Numbered from the stretch's first letter, positions 35,726-44,986 are shown. The stretch: 64,000 bases of DNA from Aeromicrobium sp. Sec7.5 (GCF_036867135.1 NZ_JBAJIJ010000001.1:1054001-1118000), one strand, 5' to 3'. The notes: a model not told the origin generated them from the sequence alone. Made by a program: numbers and translations.

Positions 35726-36583
35726 ATGACTTACGTGCCCTTCGACGCATCAGAGCACGAGGCCGTTGAGTGGAGGGTGCTCCGTCCTGGCGTCCCGTCG
35801 ACGATGCGCCCTGCGCTGGTCACGTGGCTGTGGCGGAGCATCCAAGACAGGGGCTACATCTACCCTCAGCAACTGCACACATGGTCGAACGCTCTGGACA
35901 TTCACTTCGGCTTGAATCCCGAGTACACCAACGTGCTGAACGAATCAGAGACGCGCAAGTTCCTCATGAAGCTGTCCGATCAGCACCTCTTACGCGTGGT
36001 CGACTACCGGCTTTTCGAGAGCCAGTACGGGGTCGACGACACAGGACTGTCGGCTGTTCTCGCAAACGGTCGATCTAAGTTCCGTGTCGTTAGACGTGAC
36101 AATTCTTGGCGGTTGGCTGCTCGCGTCCCAGAAGGCGTGCAGGCGGCAGCGGAGTCGCTCATCGCTTCTGGAAGGCCTGCCGGGGAGCTGCTGGCGAGAG
36201 CCTGGAATCACGTCTACGAGTTGGAGCCGAACGATAGCGCTGCGTACGCATATGCAGTGCGAGCCGTTGAAACGGCCACATTCTCTGCCTTGGACATCAG
36301 CGATGCTGCGGCGACTTTGGGGAACTCCATCCGGGCGATCGAGAAGGCCGAAGCCCGCTGGCGTCTGCCATTCCTTCGCGAGCACTCCCAGTACCCCTCG
36401 AAAGAGTTGCTGTTGGGCACCCTCAAATCGCTATATAGGGGCCATAGGGACCGACACGGAAGCGAGGCCTACAGCGACGTCACCCACGAAGAGGCCGAAG
36501 GCGCAGTGCTACTGGCCGTGACTTTAGTGGGCTGGTTCGACCGGGGCCTTGTAGTAGAGCGCGATCCCGAAACGTTTGTCTAG
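35726..36583 (+). CDS. HEPN/Abi-like protein, C-terminal RHG motif
   Basis: A 285-residue protein from ATG 35726; the frame is open 38 codons upstream. The N-terminal 130 residues are a separate domain (TWLWRSIQDRGYIYPQQLHTWSNALDI) with no match I know. The C-terminal half has a HEPN-like helical layout: LLARAWNHVYELEPNDSAAYAYAVRAVETA, then ATLGNSIRAIEKA, then SLYRGHRDRHG (Arg238-x5-His244) and EAEGAVLLAVTLVGWF. It resembles uncharacterised abortive-infection-type proteins of actinobacteria. It lies between the nucleotidyltransferase-phosphorylase fusion and the DUF4209-like gene, all on one strand. RNA cleavage is a guess from the motif. Confidence 0.7.
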   Translation: MTYVPFDASEHEAVEWRVLRPGVPSTMRPALVTWLWRSIQDRGYIYPQQLHTWSNALDIHFGLNPEYTNVLNESETRKFLMKLSDQHLLRVVDYRLFESQYGVDDTGLSAVLANGRSKFRVVRRDNSWRLAARVPEGVQAAAESLIASGRPAGELLARAWNHVYELEPNDSAAYAYAVRAVETATFSALDISDAAATLGNSIRAIEKAEARWRLPFLREHSQYPSKELLLGTLKSLYRGHRDRHGSEAYSDVTHEEAEGAVLLAVTLVGWFDRGLVVERDPETFV

Positions 36584-36729
36584 GACTATGAGCGTCGGAT
36601 GGGCGCGCGCTTCGCGGTGCACTGCGGAGGAGTGGACCGGTGCCATACGGACGAGTGGCGGCCCTGCTGGAACCGAAAGTAGGTCATGGGCCAAGCGCTC
36701 CGTGACCAGTTGTGTCTGTTCTGTGGGCC

Positions 36730-38751
36730 ATGATCGGCGGTGTTCCATTTCGCGAAGATGAGGAAAGCCTGCGAGTGACTGAAGAGGACGAAGAGTTTCG
36801 GAGGGTCCGGTTCTTCGGCCCGAACGACTTAGCTACAGGCTGGTTCGTTCAGCGGGCGGTTGATCTCGCTGAACAGTTTGACCCCGAGAACGCACCGACG
36901 AGCACCGTCGACATCCTCGAGTTGCACAACGTTCAGCAGTACCTCGAACACGGCTACTTGCCGCTGGCCTACAACGAGGAGCAGCAAGCCCTGGCAAAGG
37001 CACGCATCCCGCAGATTCGAGGCGCGGTCGCGCGGTTCTTTTCGGACGTCGACGATTCGAATGTGGCGGCCGTGGTCGACGGCGCGGCCCGCGGGAGGTA
37101 TGACTACCACGGCGACCTTCTCGAGCTTCTTGGTCGCAGCAGGGCGTACGAGCGCTGTACCGCCGCAACCATCCTGCCGGCCCTCTCGGCGGCGGGGGTG
37201 CATCTTGATGTCATCCTCCGGTGCAAGAAATTGGTTCAGGCGTACGACGCCGAGGTGCGCACCACGTTGCTGTCCTCACCTCAGGGTGCTGAACATTTGA
37301 TGCGCAAGTATCTCCAGGAGGACGTGCCTAACGGCATCAACCTTCCGCGGAGTCTCACCGCCAACGACTGCCGAGCGCTCTTAGAGCAATACATCGACGG
37401 AGAGAGCGCCAATCCGAACTATGTCGGACTGATCGCGTCCGCCAAGGAGACGCCAGCGGCGGGGATCGACGCGCGCCTGAAGTTGCGCGCGAAGCGTCGT
37501 AGCAAGGAACTGAATGAAAAGTTCTTCGAAGGCAACGGCGGGATCAGGACTGGTTGCGAGGTGGGTATCGCCGATCAGGTTGAGCCGGCGACTGAAGAGC
37601 TTGATGAGTCGGACGGCTTGGTGTGCCGCTACAAGTACAGCCTTCGCTGGCTCGAGGAGACGTGCGATAACGCCAGCATCTTGAACAATTTCATTCATCT
37701 TTTCGGGTTCATCGACCGGAGCGGGTTTCTGGTCCTGCCGTCGTACCCCGCGAGACTCGGAGTGATGGAGCGTTTCATGGGGACGCCCGGACGGACGGAG
37801 TACCGGATCGGTGCCGTGTTCCGCATGACCGACATGAGTTCGCTACTCCAGACGCGCCTGTACCACCACTTCTTGGAGACCAAGGACATGGATCTGGAGC
37901 AGGTGGTTTCATGGTTCTTCGGGACATACCTCGTCGAAGAGTTCCAGGCCGAGAACTTCTCATTCACGCCATCTGGTGCCGGTACTTCTTACCTTCAGAA
38001 GGTGCGGCACCTCTTCGCGGAGATGGAGAGCGTCGCGAGCCAGTTCAGCCTCTTCGCGAAGGACGGTGAACTCGACCGCGACCTGCTCGCAATGGGTTCA
38101 GAACAGGTTCGATACAAGGCGATACCAAGCCTTCTCGGTGGCAAGTACCTTTACTCGACAGATTCCGACGAGATCGCGAGCGTCTTGAATCTGCTGTTCT
38201 CAGACCAGGCGTCCTTGAACTACATCAGTGAAGAGTTGCGAGACGACAACGGAGCAATGCTGCTGCTGAAAAACGAGGTCAGGTACGACGACTTCCACGA
38301 CTACCAAAAGCCTGCCATTGACCATCTGATCGAGCTCGGGATAGTTGAGAACGATGGAACCAAGGTTCGACTCATCAACATCGAGCAGTTTCAAATCCTG
38401 TCTTCCCTCTTCCACACGCAGTGCGCAAACTACTTCCACCTCTCGGCCCGCGGCCGAGCCGTCGCCGACGCGATGGTCGCTAAGGGTTGGGTGCAACGAA
38501 GGTCGTCGCTGCTGTCGGAGGCCGAAGGAATGTACTTCAATTACTTCCTCAACGCGGTGGACTTCAGCAACGGGCCCGAACTGCGAAACAAGTACCTGCA
38601 CGGGTCCCAGGTCAACGCTGATGGAGAAGACGCGCACTTTCACGCCTACATGACCGCGCTGCGGCTGACCGTAGCGCTGGTGATCAAGATAAACGACGAC
38701 TTCTGTCTTGCTGCCGCTGAGGAATCCACATCACCGAGCGCACTGAGCTAG
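36730..38751 (+). CDS. DUF4209-like protein with C-terminal RNxxxHG motif
   Basis: 673 residues from ATG 36730; a GTG at 36712 is an alternative. Near the C-terminus the chain has GPELRNKYLHGSQ (Arg619 to His624), the RNxxxHG signature that defines DUF4209. The same residues make the RX4H pattern of HEPN proteins. The rest is long, helical and acidic, including a region with AVFRMTDMSSLLQTRLYHHF. DUF4209 proteins are uncharacterised but often lie in defence islands. Same strand as the two preceding genes, 146 bp after the second, so a three-gene unit is likely. Confidence 0.75.
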   Translation: MIGGVPFREDEESLRVTEEDEEFRRVRFFGPNDLATGWFVQRAVDLAEQFDPENAPTSTVDILELHNVQQYLEHGYLPLAYNEEQQALAKARIPQIRGAVARFFSDVDDSNVAAVVDGAARGRYDYHGDLLELLGRSRAYERCTAATILPALSAAGVHLDVILRCKKLVQAYDAEVRTTLLSSPQGAEHLMRKYLQEDVPNGINLPRSLTANDCRALLEQYIDGESANPNYVGLIASAKETPAAGIDARLKLRAKRRSKELNEKFFEGNGGIRTGCEVGIADQVEPATEELDESDGLVCRYKYSLRWLEETCDNASILNNFIHLFGFIDRSGFLVLPSYPARLGVMERFMGTPGRTEYRIGAVFRMTDMSSLLQTRLYHHFLETKDMDLEQVVSWFFGTYLVEEFQAENFSFTPSGAGTSYLQKVRHLFAEMESVASQFSLFAKDGELDRDLLAMGSEQVRYKAIPSLLGGKYLYSTDSDEIASVLNLLFSDQASLNYISEELRDDNGAMLLLKNEVRYDDFHDYQKPAIDHLIELGIVENDGTKVRLINIEQFQILSSLFHTQCANYFHLSARGRAVADAMVAKGWVQRRSSLLSEAEGMYFNYFLNAVDFSNGPELRNKYLHGSQVNADGEDAHFHAYMTALRLTVALVIKINDDFCLAAAEESTSPSALS

Positions 38752-38855
38752 AAGTTATCCGCTCGGGAACCCGGAGCCGATCCGCCTCGGACTAATCGCC
38801 ACACGTCATGTTGGACGGGATGTTGCGGGTTTCGTGCAGCCGGTGCTGGCCGAGA

Positions 38856-39950
38856 TCACGTTGGCAGAGTCGCAGGGGACCCGAGTGAAGAATCCATGAC
38901 CGATTGAGCAGCGAACCTCGTTCGGTCCTCCGCTGTCGGCCAGAGGTGTGCGTATGTGTTGAGCGTCGTGGTTGCCTTGGCGTGGCCGAGCGAGCGCTGA
39001 ACGGTGACCACGTCGCACCCGGCCGCGATGAGCCCCGAGGCGTAGAAGTGGCGGAGGTCGTGGAGCTTGATCCCGCTCAGCCCCGCGGCCTTCAGCGTCT
39101 TGCGCCACCAGTAGCCGACCGTGTTCTGATGGGGCGGCTCGCCGTTCTCGCCGAAGAGCCAGCGTTCGTCGCCGACGGTGCCTACGTCGGCGACGTGGCG
39201 CGTCAGCAAGTCGACCATGCCCGGCGCGAGGTGCACGACTCGTTCTGACCCGTACTTTGGCGGACGGATATCGACGTCGGGCCCGCTGAGCCGCTGTACC
39301 TGTCGGGTGACCGAGAGCGTGGCGCTGTCGAAGTCGACGTCGCCCAGCTGCACGCCGGCAGCTTCGCCGAGTCGGAGACCGGTGAACGCGCAGAGCGCGA
39401 TGAAGGTCCGGACCTCGTCGGTGGCGACGGCCACGAGCGTGCCGACTTCCTCGGGTGTGGGGATCGACATCGCGGCGTCGCTGCGACGGCGCCGGGGGAG
39501 TCGGATGCTGTCGGTGGGGTCCTGTCCGATGACACGATCTCGGACGGCGGCACGGAAGACCGAACGGACGTTGACGTATCGAGTCTTGACGGTGCCCGGA
39601 GCGAGACCGGCGGCGTCCATCGACTTGATCCAGACTTCGACGTCGGAGCGGCGGATGTGTCGCATCGGCTTCTCCGAGAACGGAACCGACCTCGCCGCGA
39701 GTGACATCGCGAGCACGGTGCCGGGTGCCCAGACTTGTCGTGCCGACCACTCGCCGAAGAACGCGGCGAAGGTGATCTGTCCGGCTCTCGGATCGGCGTA
39801 GGTGCCGGTGATGATTGCGGCGGCGATCTGGTCGAGCCACTGCTGCGCGTCGACCTTCCGCTCGAAGTGCCGCGTGTGCTCGCGGCCCGACTCGTCGCGG
39901 TACCGCCCACGCCACTTCCCGTTCGGTCGACGAGCGATGTTGCCGGCCAT
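38856..39950 (-). CDS. int: Tyrosine recombinase (integrase)
   Basis: A 364-residue phage-type integrase. The N-terminal AP2-like arm-binding segment (GKWRGRYRDESGREHTRHFERK) is followed by a SAM-like core-binding domain and the catalytic domain. Active residues: Arg in TGLRLGEAAG, Lys in the beta-hairpin (RPPKYGSER), HDLRH, LGHAKATTTLNTYAH with the second His and nucleophile Tyr. It should catalyse integration and excision of the island. It stands 15 kb from the right repeat rather than next to it. Confidence 0.95.
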   Translation of the reverse strand: MAGNIARRPNGKWRGRYRDESGREHTRHFERKVDAQQWLDQIAAAIITGTYADPRAGQITFAAFFGEWSARQVWAPGTVLAMSLAARSVPFSEKPMRHIRRSDVEVWIKSMDAAGLAPGTVKTRYVNVRSVFRAAVRDRVIGQDPTDSIRLPRRRRSDAAMSIPTPEEVGTLVAVATDEVRTFIALCAFTGLRLGEAAGVQLGDVDFDSATLSVTRQVQRLSGPDVDIRPPKYGSERVVHLAPGMVDLLTRHVADVGTVGDERWLFGENGEPPHQNTVGYWWRKTLKAAGLSGIKLHDLRHFYASGLIAAGCDVVTVQRSLGHAKATTTLNTYAHLWPTAEDRTRFAAQSVMDSSLGSPATLPT

Positions 39951-40012
39951 GGCTGCCTCCTCTAAGTGGTGTTGGTCGGATCGTCAGACCTGCCGACTGC
40001 GCGGCGCCAGGG

Positions 40013-40246
40013 TCAGTTGCCGTTCTGTGGACAACGGGACTGCTCGTCAAGCCAGTGGATGACGTCGCTGCGCCAGTAGCGGACGGACCGGCCGACACGG
40101 AATCCGTGCGGCCCCGTCCCGAGGTGGCGCCAGTACCGGACGGTCGCCACCGGGACGCGGACGAGGGTAGCGACCTCGGTGACCGACATCAGCTCGTCAT
40201 CGGCGTGGGGCAGGGCGTGGGTGGCGGCGGGCGATGAGGTCTTCAT
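40013..40246 (-). CDS. xis: Excisionase-like helix-turn-helix protein
   Basis: A 77-residue MerR-type winged-helix protein: LMSVTEVATLVRVPVATVRYWRHLGTGPHGFRVGRSVRYW, then DVIHWLDEQ. It lies 62 bp upstream of the integrase on the same strand, the normal place for an Xis or recombination directionality factor. Preceded by an AGGAGT-type ribosome site. Confidence 0.9.
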   Translation of the reverse strand: MKTSSPAATHALPHADDELMSVTEVATLVRVPVATVRYWRHLGTGPHGFRVGRSVRYWRSDVIHWLDEQSRCPQNGN

Positions 40247-40375
40247 GGCTACTCCTGAACTCGAATGATGAGGTCGTGCTTTCGATGGACGGAGAGTGAC
40301 AGGGCAACATCACCGGATTCGTACCCCCTCGCTGCCTTTCGGAGGGGGTACGTAGGGGGTACGTCCCATATCGCT

Positions 40376-40386
40376 GCAGGTCAGAG
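40376..40386. repeat. Third copy of GCAGGTCAGAG, upstream of xis
   Basis: The 11-mer present at both island ends recurs here in the xis-MNT intergenic region. It may be an integrase or excisionase binding site. The same gap also has GTACCCCCT and AGGGGGTAC arms at about 40321-40350, a likely operator-like dyad. Confidence 0.45.
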
Positions 40387-40440
40387 CACGTCCCCCCGAA
40401 AGTTCTGAAAAGTTCGCTGGAATGCCCATAAGATGGGCTT

Positions 40441-40911
40441 ATGACCCTGCTGGCCGAGTACGCATCTGCGCGCCGCGATGAGGACGTGGCCCGGCTTCGC
40501 CGCGCGATCGCGCTGCGGGCGATGGTGGCGGCCGGCTCGAGTCAGACGCAGATCGCCGAGTCGCTCGGAATCTCGCAGCCTGCGGTCAGCCAGCAGCTTC
40601 GACACGCACCGGACCTGGCTGGAGTTCATCCCCAGCTGCTTATCGAAGCTGCCGGTCCGGTCCTCCGAGCGCTTGCGGCCGAGCATGGATACGAGCGCCT
40701 CGCCGTATTCGGGTCGGTGGCTCGCGGTGACGCCCGCCCGAACTCCGACATCGACCTGCTGGTCGAGGCGCCCGAGGGCACGTCGACGTTCGGGTTCCTC
40801 CGGTTCAAGCAGCTGATCGAGCAGGTCCTCGGTCGTGAAACCGACCTCGTCTCCTACGGCGGCTTGAAGCCGATCGATGACGACATCCGCCGTGACGCGA
40901 TGCTGCTCTGA
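40441..40911 (+). CDS. MNT-type nucleotidyltransferase antitoxin with N-terminal HTH
   Basis: A 156-residue protein. Residues about 15-55 form a helix-turn-helix (QTQIAESLGISQPAVSQQLRHA). Residues 78-156 form a minimal nucleotidyltransferase with FGSVARGDARPNSDIDLLVEA: the GSxARGD motif and both Asp residues are present. In the known MNT-HEPN (type VII) systems, MNT adds AMP to a Tyr of the HEPN toxin and silences it. The stop overlaps the toxin start by one base. The HTH probably gives autoregulation. Confidence 0.93.
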   Translation: MTLLAEYASARRDEDVARLRRAIALRAMVAAGSSQTQIAESLGISQPAVSQQLRHAPDLAGVHPQLLIEAAGPVLRALAAEHGYERLAVFGSVARGDARPNSDIDLLVEAPEGTSTFGFLRFKQLIEQVLGRETDLVSYGGLKPIDDDIRRDAMLL

Positions 40912-41267
40912 TGGAGACCAGCGCAGCGAAGGAGCTGCTCCACATCGAGGGCTGGTTGACGCGCGCCGACGAGATCGTCGCCCGCGGGCAAGACGCGTAC
41001 GTGGCGGATGGCCTTCTGCAGGAAGCCGGGGACTCGCTCATGATGAAGCTTGGCGAGGCAGCCAAGCGACTGTCCGAGAAGGGCGTGCTCGCACCAGAAG
41101 GCGTCGAGTGGGCACTCGCCATCGCCAACCGGAACTTCCTCATCCACCAGTACGACGAGATCGACCGCGCGCTGACCTGGCCGACTCTGGCGGTCGATCT
41201 GCCGGCGTGGCGCACGTCGCTCGCGCCGCTGGTCGACGAAGCGCGGGCCGTCCTCGACGCCGAGTGA
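40911..41267 (+). CDS. HEPN toxin (DUF86 family)
   Basis: A 118-residue helical protein with the RX4HXY motif (NRNFLIHQYDEID), the catalytic site of HEPN RNases. The Tyr of this motif is the residue AMPylated by MNT antitoxins in studied systems. Translation is coupled to the MNT gene. It probably acts as an RNase that stops growth when the antitoxin is lost, stabilising the island. Confidence 0.92.
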   Translation: METSAAKELLHIEGWLTRADEIVARGQDAYVADGLLQEAGDSLMMKLGEAAKRLSEKGVLAPEGVEWALAIANRNFLIHQYDEIDRALTWPTLAVDLPAWRTSLAPLVDEARAVLDAE

Positions 41268-41277
41268 CCTGACGGGG

Positions 41278-44037
41278 TTACCGCCCGATGCTCGGGCCAC
41301 GGCCCGGCCCGGGGGATGGGTAGAACCTCTTGTGATCCTCGGGCCGCATTGAGTTGGCTGCCGGCAGGGGTCCGTAGCGCTCGATGTCGGCCAGCGCTTG
41401 GTCTCGTGCGGCGGCGGGCCCGAGGTCGGCGCGATCTCGGGCGAAGGCGGCAGTCCACTGGTCGCGAGCCTCGTTGACGGAGTCAGCGACGAGGTGCGCG
41501 GTGTTGCTGTGCCGGCCTCGCGTCATCGCGACGTAGGTGGCGGCAGCCCCACTGCTCTCGTCGAGTACGAAGTGGGCGCGGTCGACGGTGTCTCCCTGCG
41601 CACCGTGAACTGTCGTGGCGTAGGCGAGCTCGACGTGGTCGCGGACGTACGGCGTGGGGAGTGTTCGGGTGCCGCGCTCGTTCTGGACCTCGAGCTGACC
41701 CAGGCTGTTGCCGCCGATGACGGTCCAGGTGTCGCGGTTCGCCACGTCGAGGTCGCGGTCGTTACGGCGAGTGGCGACCCGGTCGCCGAGGTAGATCGGT
41801 CCGCTCGAACCGATGGCCAATGGCGGTGGACCACCCCCGGGCTGGTCCTGTCGGCGACGGTCCTGGATGGTGGCGTTGAGGGTGGAGACGTCGTCGAGCT
41901 TCGCGGCGATGACGGTCTCTCCGATGCTGCCAGATTCGGCCAGAGCCGCAGTGCGTTCGACGTCGCTCGGGTGGACAACGATGTTGCCGCGAGCCATCAG
42001 GGTGTCGAAGACGGTGCCGGGCTCCTCGCCAGTGCGCATGCGGAGGGTGAGGTCGCTGTAGGCCGGGTCTGAGAATCGGCGCACCGTCTCGAGGGAGACC
42101 GTCGACTCGGCTCGGGTCCAGCGAGCGGCATGGTCGAGGACGCCGCCGCGGCCGACGGCGGGCAACTGATGTCGGTCGCCCATGAACGCGACGCGCGCGT
42201 CTGACTCGTCGGCGATGATCATCAGCGCTCGCGCCGTGTCCTGGTCGAGCATTCCGGCTTCGTCGATCAGGAGCAGAGCACCGGGTCGGAGGCGGGCATA
42301 GCGCTCGGGTTGCCGAAGGTCAGGTCGGACGCGGAGCCAGTTGCCGTCGTCGTCCCATCGGAAGCCGTGCTGGTGGATGACCCAGGCTGCCGACATGGCG
42401 GCGACATCAGTCTCGACTCTCGCGACTTGAGCTGCCTTCAGCGTGGGCGTCACGACCAGGAACTGATTGCCTTGGCCTCGGATCACCTGCTCGGCGGCGG
42501 CCAAGGTCGTGGTCTTGCCGGCGCCTGCGGCTCCCTCGACCGTGATCAGTCGTCCGGTGCCAGCGAGTGTCGCGACGACCGCTCGCTGTTCGGCATCGAG
42601 TGGCTTCGTGGAGTCGGTGGCCGAGTCGGCCAACGGCTCTGCCGGCTTGGCCGACCTCGCGAGAAGTCGGTCCACAAGGTCGGACTCCGTCGCCAGCACG
42701 GCGTGCGAACTGAGGGAGCGGATGTGGCCGGGGATGTCGTCGCGGTCGAGCAGGGGTACGCAAGCGGTGACGGTGCGGGCGGTGAGGTCCTCGGCAAGTT
42801 CGCGGCGCACCTGAGGATCGACGACGACATCGGAAGCGGCGAGTATCCGCTCGATCTCTCCTCGGATGTCGGCGCTGTTCCAATTGGACCGTCGCGAGCC
42901 GAGCCGCTTCTGCACCAGGTCAACGACGGCGTCGCGGTTCAGTGACCCGATTGGCGTGGCGGGGTGTGACTCGTAGCCGAGTGTCGGGGGACGGAAGCCC
43001 ATCTCGAACAGCTCCTGGGTCCAGCGCTGCGCGAGTTGTTCTCCGTTGCTAGGCACGACTTTGTCGGGTCGGGCCTCGGCCCACGCTCGGCGGTCCCACG
43101 TGCGGCGAAGGCGGGCGTCCGGCTCCTGGTGGCGGTGGTCTCGTCGCCATTCGGCTTCGTACCGGGCAACGTTGCGAGCGATCTGCTTCGCACGCTGACT
43201 GAAGGCTGATGCGTAGGGCGCGAGCTCGACGATCTCGCCGGAGGCGGGGTCCAGCGTGTACCCGTGTCTGGCGAGCTCGCGGCGAAACTCGGGATCGCAT
43301 GCGACCGCTGCATGGCCGATGCCGTTGAGCGCTTCGATGGAGTCGACGACGCCGGCGGAGTGGAGGCCTCGCCATCGGCCTTGAGCAAGGACGCGCGCGT
43401 TGATCTGCACATGAAGGTGGCGGTGCGGGTCGCCGGCGCGGGACGTGAAGTGGCGGATGACTGCGGCATCGATCTGGTCGACCGGCACCTGAACCTGACG
43501 TCCCCGAGGGCCGATCCTGGTGGTGGCGTTGGCGGCGAGCCAACGGACGATCTCTTTCGCGGCTCGGTCCTGAGCGCGGTCGTAGGCGCCGCTGATCTCG
43601 GGGTGGATCGACGCCGCGACCGACCACGTCTTCGGTCCGTTGACGACGACTTCCACGAAGCGTAAGCCGTGACCATCGGTCCGGAGCCGTCCCTTCGGTT
43701 TTCCCTCGCCGTCCAGACCAGCGACCCACGCCTCGTAGGCGTCGCCGTCCAAGGTTTCCCCGTCGGCCACGCCAGGCGCGAGGTCAGGTCGCTCCGAGTC
43801 GGGGTTGGTCGCCACGAGCAGGACGGCGACGCCAGTTCCCTCAGCGAGGTAGTAGTCGTCAGCGCGTGAATGATCGGCCTCGACGTAGGCGCGGGCGGCC
43901 TTCGGCGCTCCGCGGTAGAACTTCACCCCACCGTGCACTTGCCCACCCCCGACGTATCGGCGGCGACGAGACGGCCCACCAACGGCGGTGGACCGGCCTA
44001 CGGAGATCCGTAGCATGCGTGCCGCTTGATAGGGCAA
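41278..44037 (-). CDS. MobF-type conjugative relaxase-helicase (TrwC/TraA-like)
   Basis: A 919-residue protein. The N-terminal relaxase half has tyrosines in DDYYLAEGTG and a His cluster in RAGDPHRHLHVQINARV, matching the metal triad of MobF relaxases. The second half is a RecD/TraI-like helicase: Walker A GAAGAGKTTT, Walker B LLLIDEAGMLD, and motifs AFMGDRHQLPAVGRG and YVAMTRGRHSNTA. It should nick at oriT and unwind DNA for transfer. No coupling protein or mating-pair genes are seen in the island, so transfer would need a helper. An in-frame ATG at 44016 is an alternative start. Confidence 0.92.
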   Translation of the reverse strand: MPYQAARMLRISVGRSTAVGGPSRRRRYVGGGQVHGGVKFYRGAPKAARAYVEADHSRADDYYLAEGTGVAVLLVATNPDSERPDLAPGVADGETLDGDAYEAWVAGLDGEGKPKGRLRTDGHGLRFVEVVVNGPKTWSVAASIHPEISGAYDRAQDRAAKEIVRWLAANATTRIGPRGRQVQVPVDQIDAAVIRHFTSRAGDPHRHLHVQINARVLAQGRWRGLHSAGVVDSIEALNGIGHAAVACDPEFRRELARHGYTLDPASGEIVELAPYASAFSQRAKQIARNVARYEAEWRRDHRHQEPDARLRRTWDRRAWAEARPDKVVPSNGEQLAQRWTQELFEMGFRPPTLGYESHPATPIGSLNRDAVVDLVQKRLGSRRSNWNSADIRGEIERILAASDVVVDPQVRRELAEDLTARTVTACVPLLDRDDIPGHIRSLSSHAVLATESDLVDRLLARSAKPAEPLADSATDSTKPLDAEQRAVVATLAGTGRLITVEGAAGAGKTTTLAAAEQVIRGQGNQFLVVTPTLKAAQVARVETDVAAMSAAWVIHQHGFRWDDDGNWLRVRPDLRQPERYARLRPGALLLIDEAGMLDQDTARALMIIADESDARVAFMGDRHQLPAVGRGGVLDHAARWTRAESTVSLETVRRFSDPAYSDLTLRMRTGEEPGTVFDTLMARGNIVVHPSDVERTAALAESGSIGETVIAAKLDDVSTLNATIQDRRRQDQPGGGPPPLAIGSSGPIYLGDRVATRRNDRDLDVANRDTWTVIGGNSLGQLEVQNERGTRTLPTPYVRDHVELAYATTVHGAQGDTVDRAHFVLDESSGAAATYVAMTRGRHSNTAHLVADSVNEARDQWTAAFARDRADLGPAAARDQALADIERYGPLPAANSMRPEDHKRFYPSPGPGRGPSIGR

Positions 44038-44329
44038 GGCCCTGAAGTGCGGGCTGGGTGGTCAGGAGGTCAGGTGTTATCGGGAAAAGTGCAATCGAGA
44101 AGCGAAGGTGTTGGGGGTCAAGAGCGTGGCCGGGCGCGCGGTTAGTTGCCGCTGCGAGCCGCAAAGTCGCTGCCGTACGGGCGGGAGCCTATGAATGCAA
44201 AAGGACCGCGACAGAGGCGACCGCGCAAGTTCGCTCGGCCGCATCCACAGAGGATGTTCCGAAGTGGAGTTGTCCACAAGTACTTCCGGCGCAAGGACAG
44301 TTGTAGGGGCGGCGACCTAGCGTTGCGAA
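44038..44329. other. Intergenic region upstream of the relaxase, candidate oriT
   Basis: About 290 bp without a supported gene, between the divergent relaxase and radC genes. It includes a small dyad GTGGA-GTTG-TCCAC at 44264-44277 and an AT-richer stretch near 44195-44215. MobF oriT sites usually lie next to the relaxase gene, so this is the natural candidate; no nic consensus was recognised. Confidence 0.35.
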
Positions 44330-44986
44330 ATGTCCTACACGTCGCAAGTGCTCATCGGCGACCAACCTCGCGAGCGACTCCTGCGTCTTGGGGCTGGTGC
44401 GCTGAGCGACGCCGAGCTTGTCGCCCTCGTCGCCAGTATCAAAGCGCCGGGACGCGGCGACGTTGCTTTGGGACACAAGCTGACTCTCGAGTGCGGCGGG
44501 CTCCGCGGCCTGGCTGCAGCGTTTCCTGAGGATCTGACACGAATAGCGGGAATCGACACGACAGGAGCGGCGCGCCTGATCGCTGCCTTCGAGCTGGCGG
44601 CCCGAGCTACGACTGCTCCGGCCAACCGCGTCGTGGACTCCGCAGCCGCAATCGCTGAGGTGGTCTCACCGGTGCTCGCCCGCGAGCGACGGGAAAAGGT
44701 CGTGGTCGTCGCGACCGACGCGGCCAACCGCGTGCTCCGCATTGTGCCCGTTGCGACCGGCGGATTGGATTGGAGCCCGTTGCCGGTCCGAGAGGTGCTC
44801 CAAGCGGTGCTGCGTTACGACGGCCGAGCGTTCGCCCTTGCCCACAACCATCCGTCCGGCGATCCGACCCCGAGCGTCCAGGACTGCGAGGCTAGTGAGG
44901 CAGTACGGCGGGCTGCTGATGCCGTCGGGCTCCGGTTCTTGGACCACCTGGTCGTCGCAGGCAGTTCCTGGCGCGCTGTCAGGTGA
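44330..44986 (+). CDS. radC: RadC-like JAMM-domain protein
   Basis: A 218-residue protein. N-terminal helix-hairpin-helix-like part (RERLLRLGAGALSDAELVALV, IAGIDTTGAARLIAAFEL). The C-terminal JAMM/MPN+ metalloprotease-like domain carries HNHPSGDPTPSVQD, the zinc-binding HxH...D signature. RadC-family proteins (also YeeS/YkfG types) are common on mobile elements; their biochemical role is unsettled. The stop overlaps the end of hsdS by 8 bp, tail to tail. Confidence 0.92.
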   Translation: MSYTSQVLIGDQPRERLLRLGAGALSDAELVALVASIKAPGRGDVALGHKLTLECGGLRGLAAAFPEDLTRIAGIDTTGAARLIAAFELAARATTAPANRVVDSAAAIAEVVSPVLARERREKVVVVATDAANRVLRIVPVATGGLDWSPLPVREVLQAVLRYDGRAFALAHNHPSGDPTPSVQDCEASEAVRRAADAVGLRFLDHLVVAGSSWRAVR

